From Octadecabacter algicola (GTDB taxonomy: Bacteria > Pseudomonadota > Alphaproteobacteria > Rhodobacterales > Rhodobacteraceae), in contig NZ_JAKGAR010000003.1 of NCBI RefSeq assembly GCF_021532625.1, positions 722,459 through 786,458 of the forward strand: a stretch of 64,000 nucleotides of DNA, in the 5' to 3' direction. The position numbers were made by a program, and so were the translations under genes. Positions 27,401 through 37,836 of this stretch are shown here, in pieces. Below the pieces are notes generated by a model. It searched no databases. It saw nothing but the letters and a program-made list of their open reading frames with translations, and was not told the DNA's origin. Every line of letters starts with the position of its first letter. Position 1 is the stretch's first letter.

Positions 27401-28678
27401 ATGTCGCAACAACAAGGCTTAGGCCCGCGCAAGGCCGCGCTTTTTCTTCTCGATCAAATCACAACCGAAGGGCGGTTGCTGTCTGAGTTGATCGGTGAGG
27501 GTGCATTGCAGCACCTTCCAGCAGAAGATCGCGCCCGCGCGCAACGCCTCGCAACCGAAACCCTGCGCGGAATGGCGCGTGCGGATCGGATGTTGGCCCG
27601 GTTCTTGCAAAAGACCCCGCCGACCCAAGTGCGCAACGTGCTGCGTCTGTGCACAGTTGAACTCGCAGGGGGCGAAGCGGCGCATGGTGTTGTGAACGCC
27701 GGCGTTGAACTGGTGGCGCGTAACAAACGCACGCAATCCATGAAAGGCTTGGTCAATGCAGTGCTGCGCAAAGTCGCCGCTGAAGGGCCGGAAGGCTGGT
27801 CAAAGCTTGCCTTGCCCCGCATGCCAGGTTGGCTGCGCAAACCGCTGAAAAACGCCTACGGCCCCGAAGTTATTGCCGCGATTGAGGCGGTTCAGTTTGC
27901 AAGCGCTCCGTTAGACATTACCGTCAAAGGCGATATCGAAGCTGCCAATGAGGTCTTGAAGGGCGAAATTCTGCCAACAGGTTCAATTCGATTGCAAGAT
28001 GCTGGTCAGGTCTCTGCCTTGCCTGGTTTTGATGCGGGCGATTGGTGGGTGCAGGACGCCGCTGCCGCTATTCCCGTCATGGTGTTGAACCCGCAAAAGG
28101 GCGAAAAGATTCTTGATCTTTGCGCGGCGCCGGGTGGCAAAACGATGCAGATTGCGGCCAGCGGAGCAGACGTGACGGCTGTTGATTCGTCGGTTGGCCG
28201 GATGATTCGCGTCTCTGAAAACCTCAAACGTACGGGCCTGACAGCAAAGACTGTCACTTCTGATGCGTTTGCCTACAACGAAGACGGGTTCGATGCGATT
28301 TTGCTGGATGCTCCATGTTCCGCCACAGGGACAATCCGCCGTCACCCCGATTTGCCATATGCTAAAGACGGTTCTGAATTTGGTGAACTCATTGCCCAGC
28401 AGGCTGGCATGATTGACCACGCTTTGTCCCTCCTGAAACCAGGTGGTCGTTTGGTGTTTTGCACCTGTTCCCTGCTCCCTGATGAGGGCGAAGTTCAGGT
28501 TGATGATGCCCTTGAGCGCCATGATGGTCTGACTGTCGAAGTCCACGCTCTCGATATCGCTGGAATTGATCCGGCATGGCGTACCTCTGAAGGCGGCTTG
28601 CGCCTTCGGCCCGACTATTGGGGCGAAATCGGTGGCATGGACGGCTTTTACATCGCGCAATTGCGCAAACCTGACTAA
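27401..28678 (+). CDS. rsmB: 16S rRNA (cytosine-C5)-methyltransferase, RsmB family
   Basis: 425 residues: NusB-like RNA-binding domain (about 8-130) and a C5-methyltransferase domain. SAM loop CAAPGGKT at 241-248, DAPCSATG at 303-310 with C306, and FCTCSLLPDEGE with catalytic C356. RsmB methylates C967 of 16S rRNA in E. coli. The start ATG follows AAGGGGTTCCAG. The heparinase-like gene follows 51 bases later on the same strand. Confidence 0.93.
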   Translation: MSQQQGLGPRKAALFLLDQITTEGRLLSELIGEGALQHLPAEDRARAQRLATETLRGMARADRMLARFLQKTPPTQVRNVLRLCTVELAGGEAAHGVVNAGVELVARNKRTQSMKGLVNAVLRKVAAEGPEGWSKLALPRMPGWLRKPLKNAYGPEVIAAIEAVQFASAPLDITVKGDIEAANEVLKGEILPTGSIRLQDAGQVSALPGFDAGDWWVQDAAAAIPVMVLNPQKGEKILDLCAAPGGKTMQIAASGADVTAVDSSVGRMIRVSENLKRTGLTAKTVTSDAFAYNEDGFDAILLDAPCSATGTIRRHPDLPYAKDGSEFGELIAQQAGMIDHALSLLKPGGRLVFCTCSLLPDEGEVQVDDALERHDGLTVEVHALDIAGIDPAWRTSEGGLRLRPDYWGEIGGMDGFYIAQLRKPD

Positions 28679-28729
28679 AAAACCTGTGACTTAAACGGGC
28701 GCGAGGCTTATAAGTCTGCCAACGCAAAG

Positions 28730-30499
28730 ATGCTGGAACAGCACGAGCGAGAGGCAGATCTAAAAGTGGTGGATACATCCGACACCTCAACACGGCGCAC
28801 GCGCCTGATGAACCGGTTGCAAGCGCGGCTGGCAGCACGAACGCGTCCGGCTACCGGTTTTATTTCCAATCCTGAGCCGAAGATGATTGGTCATTTCGCC
28901 CGAGGCAGACAGCTTTTGGCGGGTAATTTCCTATTCTCGGGGCATCTGATCGAAGCACCGGGTGTCAGCCTTTGGGAGGCGGCCGCACGCGTTGATACAT
29001 CGACCAATGCTGCCCATGGGTTTGCTTGGCTAGATGATATGGCCGCAGTTGGTGACAGTAAGGCGCGGGTGGCCGCGCAAGCTTGGTTGCAGGACTGGAT
29101 TGTCCGTTACGGCGATGGGCGCGGCGCGGGTTGGACTCCAGACATTACTGGTCGTCGGCTGATCCGTTGGATTGCCCATGGGTTTTTCCTACTGAGGGGC
29201 GCCGAAAAAGAACAATCAGAGGCTTATTTCAGATCAGCCGCTCAACAGGCTATCTTTCTTTCTCGTCGCTGGAGTGCCGCACGCCCTGGCTTACCGCGTT
29301 TTGAGGCGCTGGCGGGGATGATTTACGCAGGTCTGGCATTGCAAGGCATGGAATCGCGTGTGGCTCCAGCGATTGCTGTGCTGACCCGCGACTGCAAAGT
29401 GCAGATTGGGCCAGACGGTGGCATCGCAACAAGAAATCCCGAAGAACTTCTTGAGGTTCTCACGCTGCTGACTTGGGTAGAAACCGCCTTGCGCAATGCA
29501 GACCGCGAAGTCCCGGAGGCCCTAACATCGGCGATGCATCGGATTGCTCCTACATTGCGGGCGTTGCGCCATTCGGATGGTGGGTTGGCGCGATTTCATG
29601 GGGGTGGACGCGGGCTTGATGGATGGCTCGATCAAGCCTTGGCCGCTGTCGGCACGTTAGAACAGCCGGATCAATCCCTTCATATGGGCTACGGGCGGCT
29701 TACAGCGGGGCGCACGTCGCTTATCGTTGATGCGGATATTCCACCTTCTGGTGCGGCGTCCGCTGAGGCCCATGCGTCCACTCTTGCGATGGAAGTAACC
29801 TCAGGACGGCGGCCGTTGATCGTCAATTGCGGGCCCGGCGCAAGCTTTGGCCCAGAATGGCGCCGTGCTGGCCGAGCAACGCCAAGCCACTCTACATTGA
29901 CGATTGAAGGCCTTTCGTCGTCCCGTATCAAGGTCGAGAAAAGCGGCGCGGAGCTTCTGTCGGATCGGCCCAAGGATGTCCAATCAGAGCTCAGTGAGCT
30001 TGGCGACGGTATGCGGTTGGCCACGGCCCATGACGGTTATCGGCGTACTCATGGTTTGACCCACGTACGAACGCTTGATCTTACATCGGACGGGCGCGCT
30101 ATCGCTGGCGAAGACTTGCTGACGATTCTGGATTCGAAAGACGAACCGATTTTCGATAGGGCGCTGGATGCCGAAAAGCTGCAAGGCATTCCTTGGTCTG
30201 TGCGGTTCCATTTACATCCTGAAGTGGATGCTGTGATTGATTTGGGCGGGGCGGCCGTTTCGCTTACCCAGAAATCCGGTGAAATTTGGGTGTTTCGCCA
30301 TGATGGGGTGGGGGATTTGCGCCTAGAACCGTCAGTTTATCTAGAAAATGGCCGATTGCGGCCCCGTGCCACGCAACAGGTGGTTTTAACTGGCAACACT
30401 TTGGCCTATTCGACGCGCATCCGTTGGTCTTTGTCCAAAGCGCAAGAAACGCCCACCGCGTTGCGTGATGTCGCTAGCCTTAACGGATCAGAAACTTGA
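28730..30499 (+). CDS. Heparinase II/III family protein
   Basis: 589 residues. An alpha/alpha-barrel N-terminal half and a beta-sandwich C-terminal half of the heparinase II/III type; the stretches [20 protein letters not shown] and [20 protein letters not shown], and [13 protein letters not shown], are typical. Family members cleave acidic polysaccharides, but this intracellular-looking alphaproteobacterial group (no signal peptide) has no known substrate and is regularly found between rsmB and purH. A GTG at 28766 behind GAGAGG is an alternative start. Confidence 0.85.
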   Translation: MLEQHEREADLKVVDTSDTSTRRTRLMNRLQARLAARTRPATGFISNPEPKMIGHFARGRQLLAGNFLFSGHLIEAPGVSLWEAAARVDTSTNAAHGFAWLDDMAAVGDSKARVAAQAWLQDWIVRYGDGRGAGWTPDITGRRLIRWIAHGFFLLRGAEKEQSEAYFRSAAQQAIFLSRRWSAARPGLPRFEALAGMIYAGLALQGMESRVAPAIAVLTRDCKVQIGPDGGIATRNPEELLEVLTLLTWVETALRNADREVPEALTSAMHRIAPTLRALRHSDGGLARFHGGGRGLDGWLDQALAAVGTLEQPDQSLHMGYGRLTAGRTSLIVDADIPPSGAASAEAHASTLAMEVTSGRRPLIVNCGPGASFGPEWRRAGRATPSHSTLTIEGLSSSRIKVEKSGAELLSDRPKDVQSELSELGDGMRLATAHDGYRRTHGLTHVRTLDLTSDGRAIAGEDLLTILDSKDEPIFDRALDAEKLQGIPWSVRFHLHPEVDAVIDLGGAAVSLTQKSGEIWVFRHDGVGDLRLEPSVYLENGRLRPRATQQVVLTGNTLAYSTRIRWSLSKAQETPTALRDVASLNGSET

Positions 30500-30519
30500 T
30501 ACCGCCTGAGGGGGCCCAC

Positions 30520-32109
30520 ATGACCGACCTGCAACCAATTCGCCGCGCTTTGCTTTCCGTATCCGACAAGGCCGGATTGATTGACCTTGGAAAGGCGCTA
30601 TCCGCGCGTGGGGTTGAATTGCTCTCGACTGGCGGATCAGCAAAGACATTGCGCGACGCCGGTCTGGACGTGCGCGATGTGGCTGATGTTACGGGCTACC
30701 CTGAGATGATGGATGGTCGCGTGAAAACACTGCACCCAGCGGTGCACGGCGGCTTGCTGGCGCTTCGAAATAATGATGCCCACGTTGCTGCGATGGACGA
30801 ACACAACATCGGCGCGATCGATTTGCTGGTTGTGAACCTTTATCCGTTCGAAGCTGCTTTGGCGCGTGGTGCCGAGTATGATGAGATGATCGAGAACATC
30901 GACATTGGCGGCCCTGCGATGATCCGTGCAGCGGCGAAGAACCATGCTTTCGTAAACGTTGTTGTTGATGTCGAAGACTACGATGCATTGTTGGCTGAAC
31001 TGGACGCTAATGACGGCGCGACGACATTCGCGTTCCGTCAGACCCTTGCACAAACAGCCTATGCCCGCACTGGTGCCTATGATGCAGCTGTTAGCACGTG
31101 GATGGCAGGCGCTATCGGCAATGCTGCACCGCGTCGCAAAGCCGTTGCCGGCACGCTCGCGCAGACGTTGCGCTATGGTGAAAACCCGCACCAAGCAGCA
31201 GCATTCTACACTGACGGTTCCGACCGTCCCGGCGTTGCGACGGCTCAGCAGCATCAGGGCAAAGAACTGTCCTACAACAACATCAACGACACAGACGCTG
31301 CATTTGAATTGGTCAGTGAATTTGCGGCCAAAGACGGTCCAGCGGTTGCGATCATCAAACATGCGAACCCGTGCGGCGTTGCCCGCGGAGCGACATTGGC
31401 CGAAGCTTACCAAAAGGCCTTTGAATGCGATCAAACCTCAGCATTCGGTGGTATCATCGCGTTGAACGGTGAACTCGACGCTGAAACGGCTCAGGCGATT
31501 ACAGGTATCTTTACCGAGGTCGTTATCGCGCCGTCTGCAACGGACGAGGCGAAGGGACTGTTCGCAGCCAAAAAGAACCTGCGTTTGCTGACGACAGGTG
31601 GTTTGGCTGACCCGATGGCGGTTTCTGAAACCATTCGACAGGTGTCCGGTGGATACCTTATGCAGAACAAAGACAACGGCCATATCGCTGCGTCCGACCT
31701 TAAAGTCGTGACGAAGGTCCAGCCTTCAAATGCACAGATCGCCGACATGTTGTTTGCGTGGACTGTTGCCAAACACGTTAAATCCAACGCCATCGTTTAC
31801 GCAAAAGACGGTCAGACAGTTGGTGTGGGCGCGGGGCAGATGTCTCGATTGGACTCAGCGCTGATTGCGGCGACCAAATCCCAACGTATGGCGGATGCGC
31901 TTGGCTTGCCGGCTTCGCTGGCCAAAGGGGCGGCGGTTGCCTCTGATGCGTTCTTCCCGTTTGCCGATGGGCTTCTTGAAGCTGCTGCAGCGGGTGCGTC
32001 TTGTGTAATTCAGCCTGGTGGTTCCATGCGTGATGACGAAGTTATCGCCGCTGCAGATGAGGCGGGCCTTGCTATGGTCTTCACCGGCATGCGCCACTTT
32101 AAGCACTGA
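30520..32109 (+). CDS. purH: Bifunctional AICAR formyltransferase / IMP cyclohydrolase
   Basis: 529 residues from ATG 30520, chosen for GAGGGGG six bases upstream; a TTG at 30496 overlapping the previous stop is less likely. The N-terminal MGS-like domain ([22 protein letters not shown]) is IMP cyclohydrolase and the C-terminal two-thirds is AICAR transformylase ([19 protein letters not shown]). It performs the last two steps of purine synthesis using 10-formyl-THF, tying it to the one-carbon pool fed by the betaine genes. lspA follows after 21 bases. Confidence 0.97.
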   Translation: MTDLQPIRRALLSVSDKAGLIDLGKALSARGVELLSTGGSAKTLRDAGLDVRDVADVTGYPEMMDGRVKTLHPAVHGGLLALRNNDAHVAAMDEHNIGAIDLLVVNLYPFEAALARGAEYDEMIENIDIGGPAMIRAAAKNHAFVNVVVDVEDYDALLAELDANDGATTFAFRQTLAQTAYARTGAYDAAVSTWMAGAIGNAAPRRKAVAGTLAQTLRYGENPHQAAAFYTDGSDRPGVATAQQHQGKELSYNNINDTDAAFELVSEFAAKDGPAVAIIKHANPCGVARGATLAEAYQKAFECDQTSAFGGIIALNGELDAETAQAITGIFTEVVIAPSATDEAKGLFAAKKNLRLLTTGGLADPMAVSETIRQVSGGYLMQNKDNGHIAASDLKVVTKVQPSNAQIADMLFAWTVAKHVKSNAIVYAKDGQTVGVGAGQMSRLDSALIAATKSQRMADALGLPASLAKGAAVASDAFFPFADGLLEAAAAGASCVIQPGGSMRDDEVIAAADEAGLAMVFTGMRHFKH

Positions 32110-32130
32110 CAATAAAGAAGGCTCACACAG

Positions 32131-32610
32131 ATGCGGCTGACCTACTGGACTGGATTTTGGATTTTCCTGATTGATCAGGTCACTAAGTACATTGTGCTCT
32201 ATGTGGTCGATCTGGAAAGCCAGCCGAACCAAACCTTAGACGTTTTTGCGCCTCTTTTGACGCTCCGCATGGCATGGAATCGGGGTGTAAACTTTGGTTT
32301 GTTCGCAGATTTCGACATGCGTTGGGTGTTGATCGGCGTAGCGACGGCCATTTCGATCTTTGTATTGTGGTGGATTCGTAAGGAACCACGCAGTCGGTGG
32401 GGTTATATCAGCGCAGGACTGCTTGTCGGCGGTGCTTTGGGGAATATCATAGACCGCGTTCTACATGGTGCTGTGGCAGATTTCCTGAACATGTCGTGTT
32501 GCGGCATCAATAATCCGTTCGCCTTTAACGTCGCAGATGTGGCGATTTTTGCTGGCGCGATCGGACTGGTGTTGTTTACAGATAATGACAGCGAGAAGAA
32601 GACCACGTGA
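32131..32610 (+). CDS. lspA: Lipoprotein signal peptidase (signal peptidase II)
   Basis: 159 residues, four membrane helices. The catalytic aspartates are D108 in GNIIDR and D136 in FNVADV, as in E. coli LspA (D114/D141). It cleaves the signal peptide of diacylated prolipoproteins in the inner membrane. Immediately upstream of a lipoprotein gene and in line with purH; three further lipoprotein genes occur in the next 6 kb. Confidence 0.95.
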   Translation: MRLTYWTGFWIFLIDQVTKYIVLYVVDLESQPNQTLDVFAPLLTLRMAWNRGVNFGLFADFDMRWVLIGVATAISIFVLWWIRKEPRSRWGYISAGLLVGGALGNIIDRVLHGAVADFLNMSCCGINNPFAFNVADVAIFAGAIGLVLFTDNDSEKKTT

Positions 32611-32662
32611 CGATCTCCAAACTATCGGCTAAAACGCTTATGGAACGACAGGGACGGGCGAG

Positions 32663-33166
32663 ATGTTACGACTGACACTTTGTATGACGCTGGTGCTGAC
32701 ACTGACTGCTTGTGCAGGCGGTGATCGTGGATTACGCGATTTGCGCTCTTCCAGTGGTGGGCCGGATGAATTTCGCGTTCAACCGTCAGGTCCGCTGACT
32801 TTGCCGAGCGACCTAAGCGTTCTTCCGACGCCTACTCCAGGTGGCACTAACATTGCCGACCCCATGCCAAATGCGGATGCGGTGGCTGTTTTGGGTGGTA
32901 ACCCCAACGCGCTTGTTGCCGCGGGCGTGCCGACCCGTGACGGGGCGTTGATTACCGCCGCCAGCCGAAATGGTGTGGATCCGGCAATTCGCCAGACTTT
33001 GGCCGCTGAGGACGAGGCCTTTCGCACGCGGCAATCCCGTTTCGGGTTGTTCCGTGCCCGTGACAGTTATTTCCAAGCCTACGCGCGCCAAGCTCTCGAT
33101 GCTTATGCTGAGTTGCAACGGTTCCGGAATGCTGGTGTCGCGACACCTTCTGCGCCCCCACAGTAA
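32663..33166 (+). CDS. DUF3035 lipoprotein (possible BamF-like subunit)
   Basis: 167 residues. Signal peptide with lipobox LTAC at about 14-17, giving a lipidated cysteine C17. The rest is low-complexity and proline-rich (LPTPTPGGTNIADP), then a helical C-terminus. The DUF3035 family is alphaproteobacterial; Caulobacter work placed a member in the BAM outer-membrane assembly complex as BamF. Start ATG after ACGGGCGAG. Placed between lspA and a pair of M16 peptidase genes, which is the usual Rhodobacteraceae order. Confidence 0.78.
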   Translation: MLRLTLCMTLVLTLTACAGGDRGLRDLRSSSGGPDEFRVQPSGPLTLPSDLSVLPTPTPGGTNIADPMPNADAVAVLGGNPNALVAAGVPTRDGALITAASRNGVDPAIRQTLAAEDEAFRTRQSRFGLFRARDSYFQAYARQALDAYAELQRFRNAGVATPSAPPQ

Positions 33167-33177
33167 CACCCGGTTTT

Positions 33178-33193
33178 CACAAACGCGTTTGTG
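33178..33193. promoter_or_regulatory. 16-bp perfect palindrome upstream of the M16 peptidase pair
   Basis: CACAAACGCGTTTGTG is its own reverse complement. It lies 58 bases before the M16 start and just before a possible -35 TTGCAG (33197-33202) with TAGGTT at 33219-33224. An operator for a dimeric regulator is the simplest reading; the regulator is unknown. Confidence 0.35.
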
Positions 33194-33251
33194 CCCTTGC
33201 AGGTGGCGCGTTGTGGCATAGGTTCTGCTTAGACATTAGCGGAGTATTTTC

Positions 33252-34577
33252 ATGCGTCTACTAGCAGCGGCCCTTGCCCTTTGCGCGAGCTCATCCCTCG
33301 CAGAAGAGGTTACCACCTATCAGCTCGACAATGGCATGGACGTGGTTGTGATCGAAGATCACCGTGCGCCTGTCGTAGTCCATATGCTCTGGTATCGCGC
33401 AGGATCTGCGGATGAGCCTGTCGGGTCATCTGGTGTCGCCCACTATCTAGAACACCTGCTTTTCAAAGCTACTGAAACAGTTGAAAGCGGCGAGTTCCAG
33501 CGCGTTGTTGCGGCAAACGGTGGTTCGGACAATGCTTTCACTAGCTATGACTATACGGGATATTTTCAGCGGGTCGCAGCAGATCGTTTGCCGTTAATGA
33601 TGCAATACGAAGCCGACCGGATGAACAACCTTGTCCTTACCGAAGAGGACATTCGCACTGAACTTGGCGTTATCCTCGAAGAACGCAACCAGCGCACAGA
33701 GAATTCGCCGAACGCACTGGCGCGTGAACAGATGCGTGCAGCGCAATTCCTTAATCATCGTTACGGCGTGCCGATTATTGGCTGGAAACACGAGATGGAA
33801 GAACTGGATATGCAAGATGCGCTGTCCTTTTATGACATCTACTACTCCCCCAATAACGCGATCCTTGTTGTGGCTGGCGACGTTGAACCAGACGAGGTTC
33901 TGGCCTTGGCAGAAGAATACTATGGTCCACTTCCCGCGGAGCCCAATCTGCCAGAGCGTTTTCGCACTCAGGAACCACCACAAATCGCAGAACGCCGTCT
34001 TATCTTTGAAGATCCGCGCGTTGCGCAGCCATACATCAGTCGCAGTTACATAGCGCCAGAAAGGGATGAAGGTGCGCAAGAAGAAGCTGCCGCACTGACC
34101 TACTTGGCGGATCTTTTGGGTGGTTCTCCGTTTACGTCTGCGCTTGGCATCGCTTTGCAATTTGAAACCAACACAGCTGTGTATGCAGGGGCCTATTACG
34201 ATGGTTTGAATCTTGATGATGGTACGTTCGGACTCACGGTCGTACCTGCCGAAGGCGTTTCGCTGCAAGACGCAGAAGACGCAATGGACGCCGCCATAGC
34301 GGCTTTCCTCGAAGAAGGCATCGACCCCGCCCGCATGGAAGCTTTGCGCACTCAGCTTAAGGCGAGTGAAATTTATGCTCGCGACAATGTGGGCGGTATC
34401 GCTCGTCGTTACGGCGCTGCATTGACGTCCGGACTGACAGTGGATGACGTTCAGGCTTGGCCCGACATCTTGCAAGCGGTCACCGCTGAGGATGTCCTTG
34501 CGGCGGCTGAACGCGTCCTCGATCGAGACCAATCTGTTACAGGCTGGGTCATTCCAAGCCGGGAGGTTCTACAATGA
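33252..34577 (+). CDS. M16 family zinc metallopeptidase, catalytic subunit
   Basis: 441 residues with a signal peptide (about 1-18). The inverted zinc motif HxxEH is intact: H64-Y-L-E67-H68, with the downstream glutamate about 75 residues later in EEDIRTELGVILEERNQ. Bacterial M16B peptidases work in the periplasm as heterodimers of one catalytic and one non-catalytic chain. The next gene, overlapping by ATGA, encodes the second chain. Substrates are probably peptides or signal-peptide fragments. Confidence 0.93.
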   Translation: MRLLAAALALCASSSLAEEVTTYQLDNGMDVVVIEDHRAPVVVHMLWYRAGSADEPVGSSGVAHYLEHLLFKATETVESGEFQRVVAANGGSDNAFTSYDYTGYFQRVAADRLPLMMQYEADRMNNLVLTEEDIRTELGVILEERNQRTENSPNALAREQMRAAQFLNHRYGVPIIGWKHEMEELDMQDALSFYDIYYSPNNAILVVAGDVEPDEVLALAEEYYGPLPAEPNLPERFRTQEPPQIAERRLIFEDPRVAQPYISRSYIAPERDEGAQEEAAALTYLADLLGGSPFTSALGIALQFETNTAVYAGAYYDGLNLDDGTFGLTVVPAEGVSLQDAEDAMDAAIAAFLEEGIDPARMEALRTQLKASEIYARDNVGGIARRYGAALTSGLTVDDVQAWPDILQAVTAEDVLAAAERVLDRDQSVTGWVIPSREVLQ

Positions 34578-35875
34578 TCCGTTACGTTATCGCCTTTGCT
34601 TTGTCGCTGACGGCTGTGTCCGCTCAAGCCGAAATTGATATTCAAGAAATTACATCTCCGAGTGGAATTGACGCGTGGCTGGTAGAAGAGGATTCCATTC
34701 CCTTTGTCGCGATCGAGATCATCTTTGACGGCGGTGCGTCGCTGGACGACCCTGAGAAGCGGGGTGCTACCAATTTGATGATGGCATTGCTTGAAGAGGG
34801 TTCCGGTGAGTTGGACGCACGCGGTTTCCAAGAAGCCCGTGAGGCGCTTGCGGCATCTTATGACTTCAGCGCCTATGACGATTCCGTTTCGGTTTCCGCC
34901 GTGTTCCTGACAGAAAACCGCGACGAAGTTGTAGCGCTTTTGCGCGATGCGCTGGTTGACCCACGTTTCGATGATGACGCCATCGAACGGGTCCGTGCGC
35001 AAGTGCAATCGATGCTGCGTTCGGACGCGCAAGACCCCAATAGCATTGCAGGCGCGACCTTTGATGCTGCGGCCTTTGGCGATCACCCATATGGCTCGTC
35101 GCTCGATGGGACCGCCGAAACTGTCGCCGCGATTACACGCGATGATTTGATTGCGGCGCATACCAATGCTCTTGTCCAAGGGCGTGTTTACGTTGGCGCT
35201 GCGGGTGATATCTCCGCTGAAGAACTGGGTGTTTTGATTGATGACTTGATCGGCGACTTGCCGATGGAGGGCCCTGAGTTGCCGGACCGTGTTGAATTTG
35301 GCCTTGAGGGGGGCACAACGGTTGTTCCCTACGATACGCCACAGTCCGTTGCGCTGTTCGGCCATGAGGGCATCGAACGGGATGACGAGGATTTCTTTGC
35401 TGCTTATCTGTTAAACGAAATACTGGGCGGCAGCGGGCTAGAAAGCCGTTTAATGCACGAAGTCCGAGAGAAACGCGGGCTGACCTACGGCGTCTATTCC
35501 TACCTTGTCACCAAAGACCTTTCTACGATGTATCTGGGGCAAGTCGCATCCGGTAATGGGACCATCGCTGAAGCGATCGAGGTTGTTCGCGCCGAGTGGG
35601 CCAAAATGGCGAGCGAAGGTGTGACAGCCGAAGAACTGGATGCTGCCAAGACTTACCTCACGGGGGCCTACCCGTTACGGTTTGATGGCAATGCTGAAAT
35701 CGCAGGGATTTTGGTGGGTATGCAGGCCCAAGACCTGCCTACTGAATACATCGCTGGGCGCAATGATTTGGTTAACGCTGTGACCTTGGAAGAGGTTAAC
35801 GAAATGGCTGCTGAACTGCTGGACCCAGACGGTCTGCATTTCGTCGTCGTTGGCCAACCCGAGGGTCTAGAATAA
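34574..35875 (+). CDS. M16 family protein, non-catalytic partner
   Basis: 433 residues with a signal peptide (about 1-19). Same fold as the preceding gene, but the HxxEH position reads GATNLMMALLEEGSGELDARG and lacks both histidines, so it cannot bind zinc. It keeps the R/Y pair region (EVREKRGLTYGVYSY) that non-catalytic M16 chains use to complete the partner's substrate pocket. Overlap of 4 bases with the catalytic gene ensures equal translation. Confidence 0.92.
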   Translation: MIRYVIAFALSLTAVSAQAEIDIQEITSPSGIDAWLVEEDSIPFVAIEIIFDGGASLDDPEKRGATNLMMALLEEGSGELDARGFQEAREALAASYDFSAYDDSVSVSAVFLTENRDEVVALLRDALVDPRFDDDAIERVRAQVQSMLRSDAQDPNSIAGATFDAAAFGDHPYGSSLDGTAETVAAITRDDLIAAHTNALVQGRVYVGAAGDISAEELGVLIDDLIGDLPMEGPELPDRVEFGLEGGTTVVPYDTPQSVALFGHEGIERDDEDFFAAYLLNEILGGSGLESRLMHEVREKRGLTYGVYSYLVTKDLSTMYLGQVASGNGTIAEAIEVVRAEWAKMASEGVTAEELDAAKTYLTGAYPLRFDGNAEIAGILVGMQAQDLPTEYIAGRNDLVNAVTLEEVNEMAAELLDPDGLHFVVVGQPEGLE

Positions 35876-35923
35876 CACAAAAGCCCTGTCAGAATCGGGC
35901 AACGCCATGCTATCTGTAGCGGT

Positions 35924-37771
35924 ATGGCTGCCCCTGACCCCAACATAAGCGAAACGCGCCCTGTAATCAGGCAACTGGACGACGCTGCGATCAACCGGAT
36001 CGCAGCTGGTGAGGTTGTGGAACGCCCCGCATCTGCGGTGAAAGAACTTGTTGAGAATGCCTTGGACGCCAAGGCGACACGTGTCGAAGTATCTATCGCT
36101 GACGGTGGCAAAACCCTGATCCGTGTTACCGACAATGGTGTCGGAATGTCAGCTGAAGATTTGCCTTTAGCCCTGTCACGCCACGCGACGTCTAAGATTG
36201 ACGGTACCGACCTTCTCAATATCCATAGTTTTGGGTTCCGAGGGGAGGCTTTGCCGTCTCTTGGTGCGGTTGGTCGTCTGACAATCCGAAGCCGCACGTC
36301 GGGTAGTGAGGGTGCAGAGATTTCTGTGTCCGGCGGCACTCAAGAGCCAGTCCGCCCAGCCGCTTTGACTGCGGGCACAGTCGTGGAATTGCGTGATCTG
36401 TTTTACGCGACACCAGCCCGTCTAAAGTTCCTGCGCACGGATCGTTCCGAGATGCAGGCGATCAGCGATGTGATAAAACGGCTCGCCATGGCGGAACCTT
36501 TTGTGACGTTCATTCTCACCGATGTATCTGGTGGCAAGTCCCGCGTGACGTTTCGGGCAGATGCCGAAACTGGCGATATGTTTGCAGGCCTACATGCGCG
36601 ATTGGCTTGTGTCCTAGGTCGTGACTTTGCTGACAATGCGCTGGCGATTGATGCCAAACGAGAAGAGGTCCATTTGACGGGTTATGCCGCCTTGCCGACC
36701 TATTCGCGTGGGTCGTCGGTTCAACAGTTCTTGTTCGTGAATGGCCGCCCAGTGCGAGACAAGGTGCTCATGGGTGCGTTGCGTGGCGCATATATGGATA
36801 CATTGAGCCGTGATCGGCATCCCGCCGCCTGTTTGTTTATTGACCTTGATCCGACCCGCGTCGACGTAAACGTTCACCCTGCCAAGTCCGAGGTGCGGTT
36901 CCGCGACCCCGGTGTGGTGCGCGGCCTTATCGTTAGTGCCATACGCCATGCCTTGGCTGAAGCAGGACATCGTGCATCTACGACCGTGGCCGACGCGACC
37001 TTGGGTGCGATGCAACCCGAGCGCCCGGCCTCTGAAAGTGGTGCGCGGGTGTACCAGATGGATCGACCGTCTGGCGGGGCAGGGCCCGCGTATCGCCCAG
37101 ACCCACAGCCTAGCGGGTTTGCTGATTTTGGCGCTGATTTGTCCGGCCGTGTTGATGTGGTGGAAACCGAAAGCGTTGAAGTAGAAGAAGACCATCCCCT
37201 TGGGGCAGCTCGTGCGCAAGTTCATGAGAACTACATAATTGCCCAAACTGAAACAGGCATTGTTATTGTGGACGGTCACGCAGCGCACGAACGGCTGGTC
37301 TACGAAAAACTGAAAACTCAGATGGCGGAAAATGGTGTGGCAGCCCAAGCGCTGCTGATCCCCGAGATTATCGAAATGTCAGACGGGGATGCCGCCCAGT
37401 TGCTGGCGCACGCCGCCGACCTGTCCAAATTCGGCCTGACGATCGAACCCTTCGGGGCTGGTGCCATTGCCGTGCGTGAAACCCCAGCACTTTTAGGCGA
37501 AGTACACGCCGAAGCCATGTTGCGCGATATTCTGGATGAGCTTGATGATCAGGGCTCATCGACCCTCGTGCAAGAAAAGCTCGAAGCGATTCTCAGTCGG
37601 GTGGCTTGTCACGGCTCGATCCGTACGGGGCGACGGATGCGCGGCGAAGAAATGAATGCGCTTTTGCGAGAGATGGAACAAACCCCTCGATCAGGGCAAT
37701 GTAACCACGGGCGCCCAACATATGTTGAATTGAAGCTAAGCGACATTGAGCGGCTGTTTGGTCGAACATAA
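35924..37771 (+). CDS. mutL: DNA mismatch repair protein MutL
   Basis: 615 residues. GHKL ATPase domain with AAGEVVERPASAVKELVENA (27-46; catalytic E44), a disordered linker (about 340-415) and a C-terminal dimer/endonuclease domain. The metal motif normally DQHA-x2-E-x4-E reads DGHAAHERLVYE from D450, and CPHGRP reads CNHGRP from C593. The acidic and histidine ligands remain, so nicking activity is plausible, which suits a mutH-less alphaproteobacterium. No RBS stands out (CTGTAGCGGT). Confidence 0.94.
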   Translation: MAAPDPNISETRPVIRQLDDAAINRIAAGEVVERPASAVKELVENALDAKATRVEVSIADGGKTLIRVTDNGVGMSAEDLPLALSRHATSKIDGTDLLNIHSFGFRGEALPSLGAVGRLTIRSRTSGSEGAEISVSGGTQEPVRPAALTAGTVVELRDLFYATPARLKFLRTDRSEMQAISDVIKRLAMAEPFVTFILTDVSGGKSRVTFRADAETGDMFAGLHARLACVLGRDFADNALAIDAKREEVHLTGYAALPTYSRGSSVQQFLFVNGRPVRDKVLMGALRGAYMDTLSRDRHPAACLFIDLDPTRVDVNVHPAKSEVRFRDPGVVRGLIVSAIRHALAEAGHRASTTVADATLGAMQPERPASESGARVYQMDRPSGGAGPAYRPDPQPSGFADFGADLSGRVDVVETESVEVEEDHPLGAARAQVHENYIIAQTETGIVIVDGHAAHERLVYEKLKTQMAENGVAAQALLIPEIIEMSDGDAAQLLAHAADLSKFGLTIEPFGAGAIAVRETPALLGEVHAEAMLRDILDELDDQGSSTLVQEKLEAILSRVACHGSIRTGRRMRGEEMNALLREMEQTPRSGQCNHGRPTYVELKLSDIERLFGRT

Positions 37772-37836
37772 GGGCACTCAGCTATTGAGAAGCATGAGGT
37801 CGGGCGATACCGTGCAACAAAAGATGGGGATAAGTA

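Noticed and set aside
34451..35365. Minus-strand reading frame opposite the M16 partner gene
   Set aside because: Same reason; sense strand is a recognisable family.
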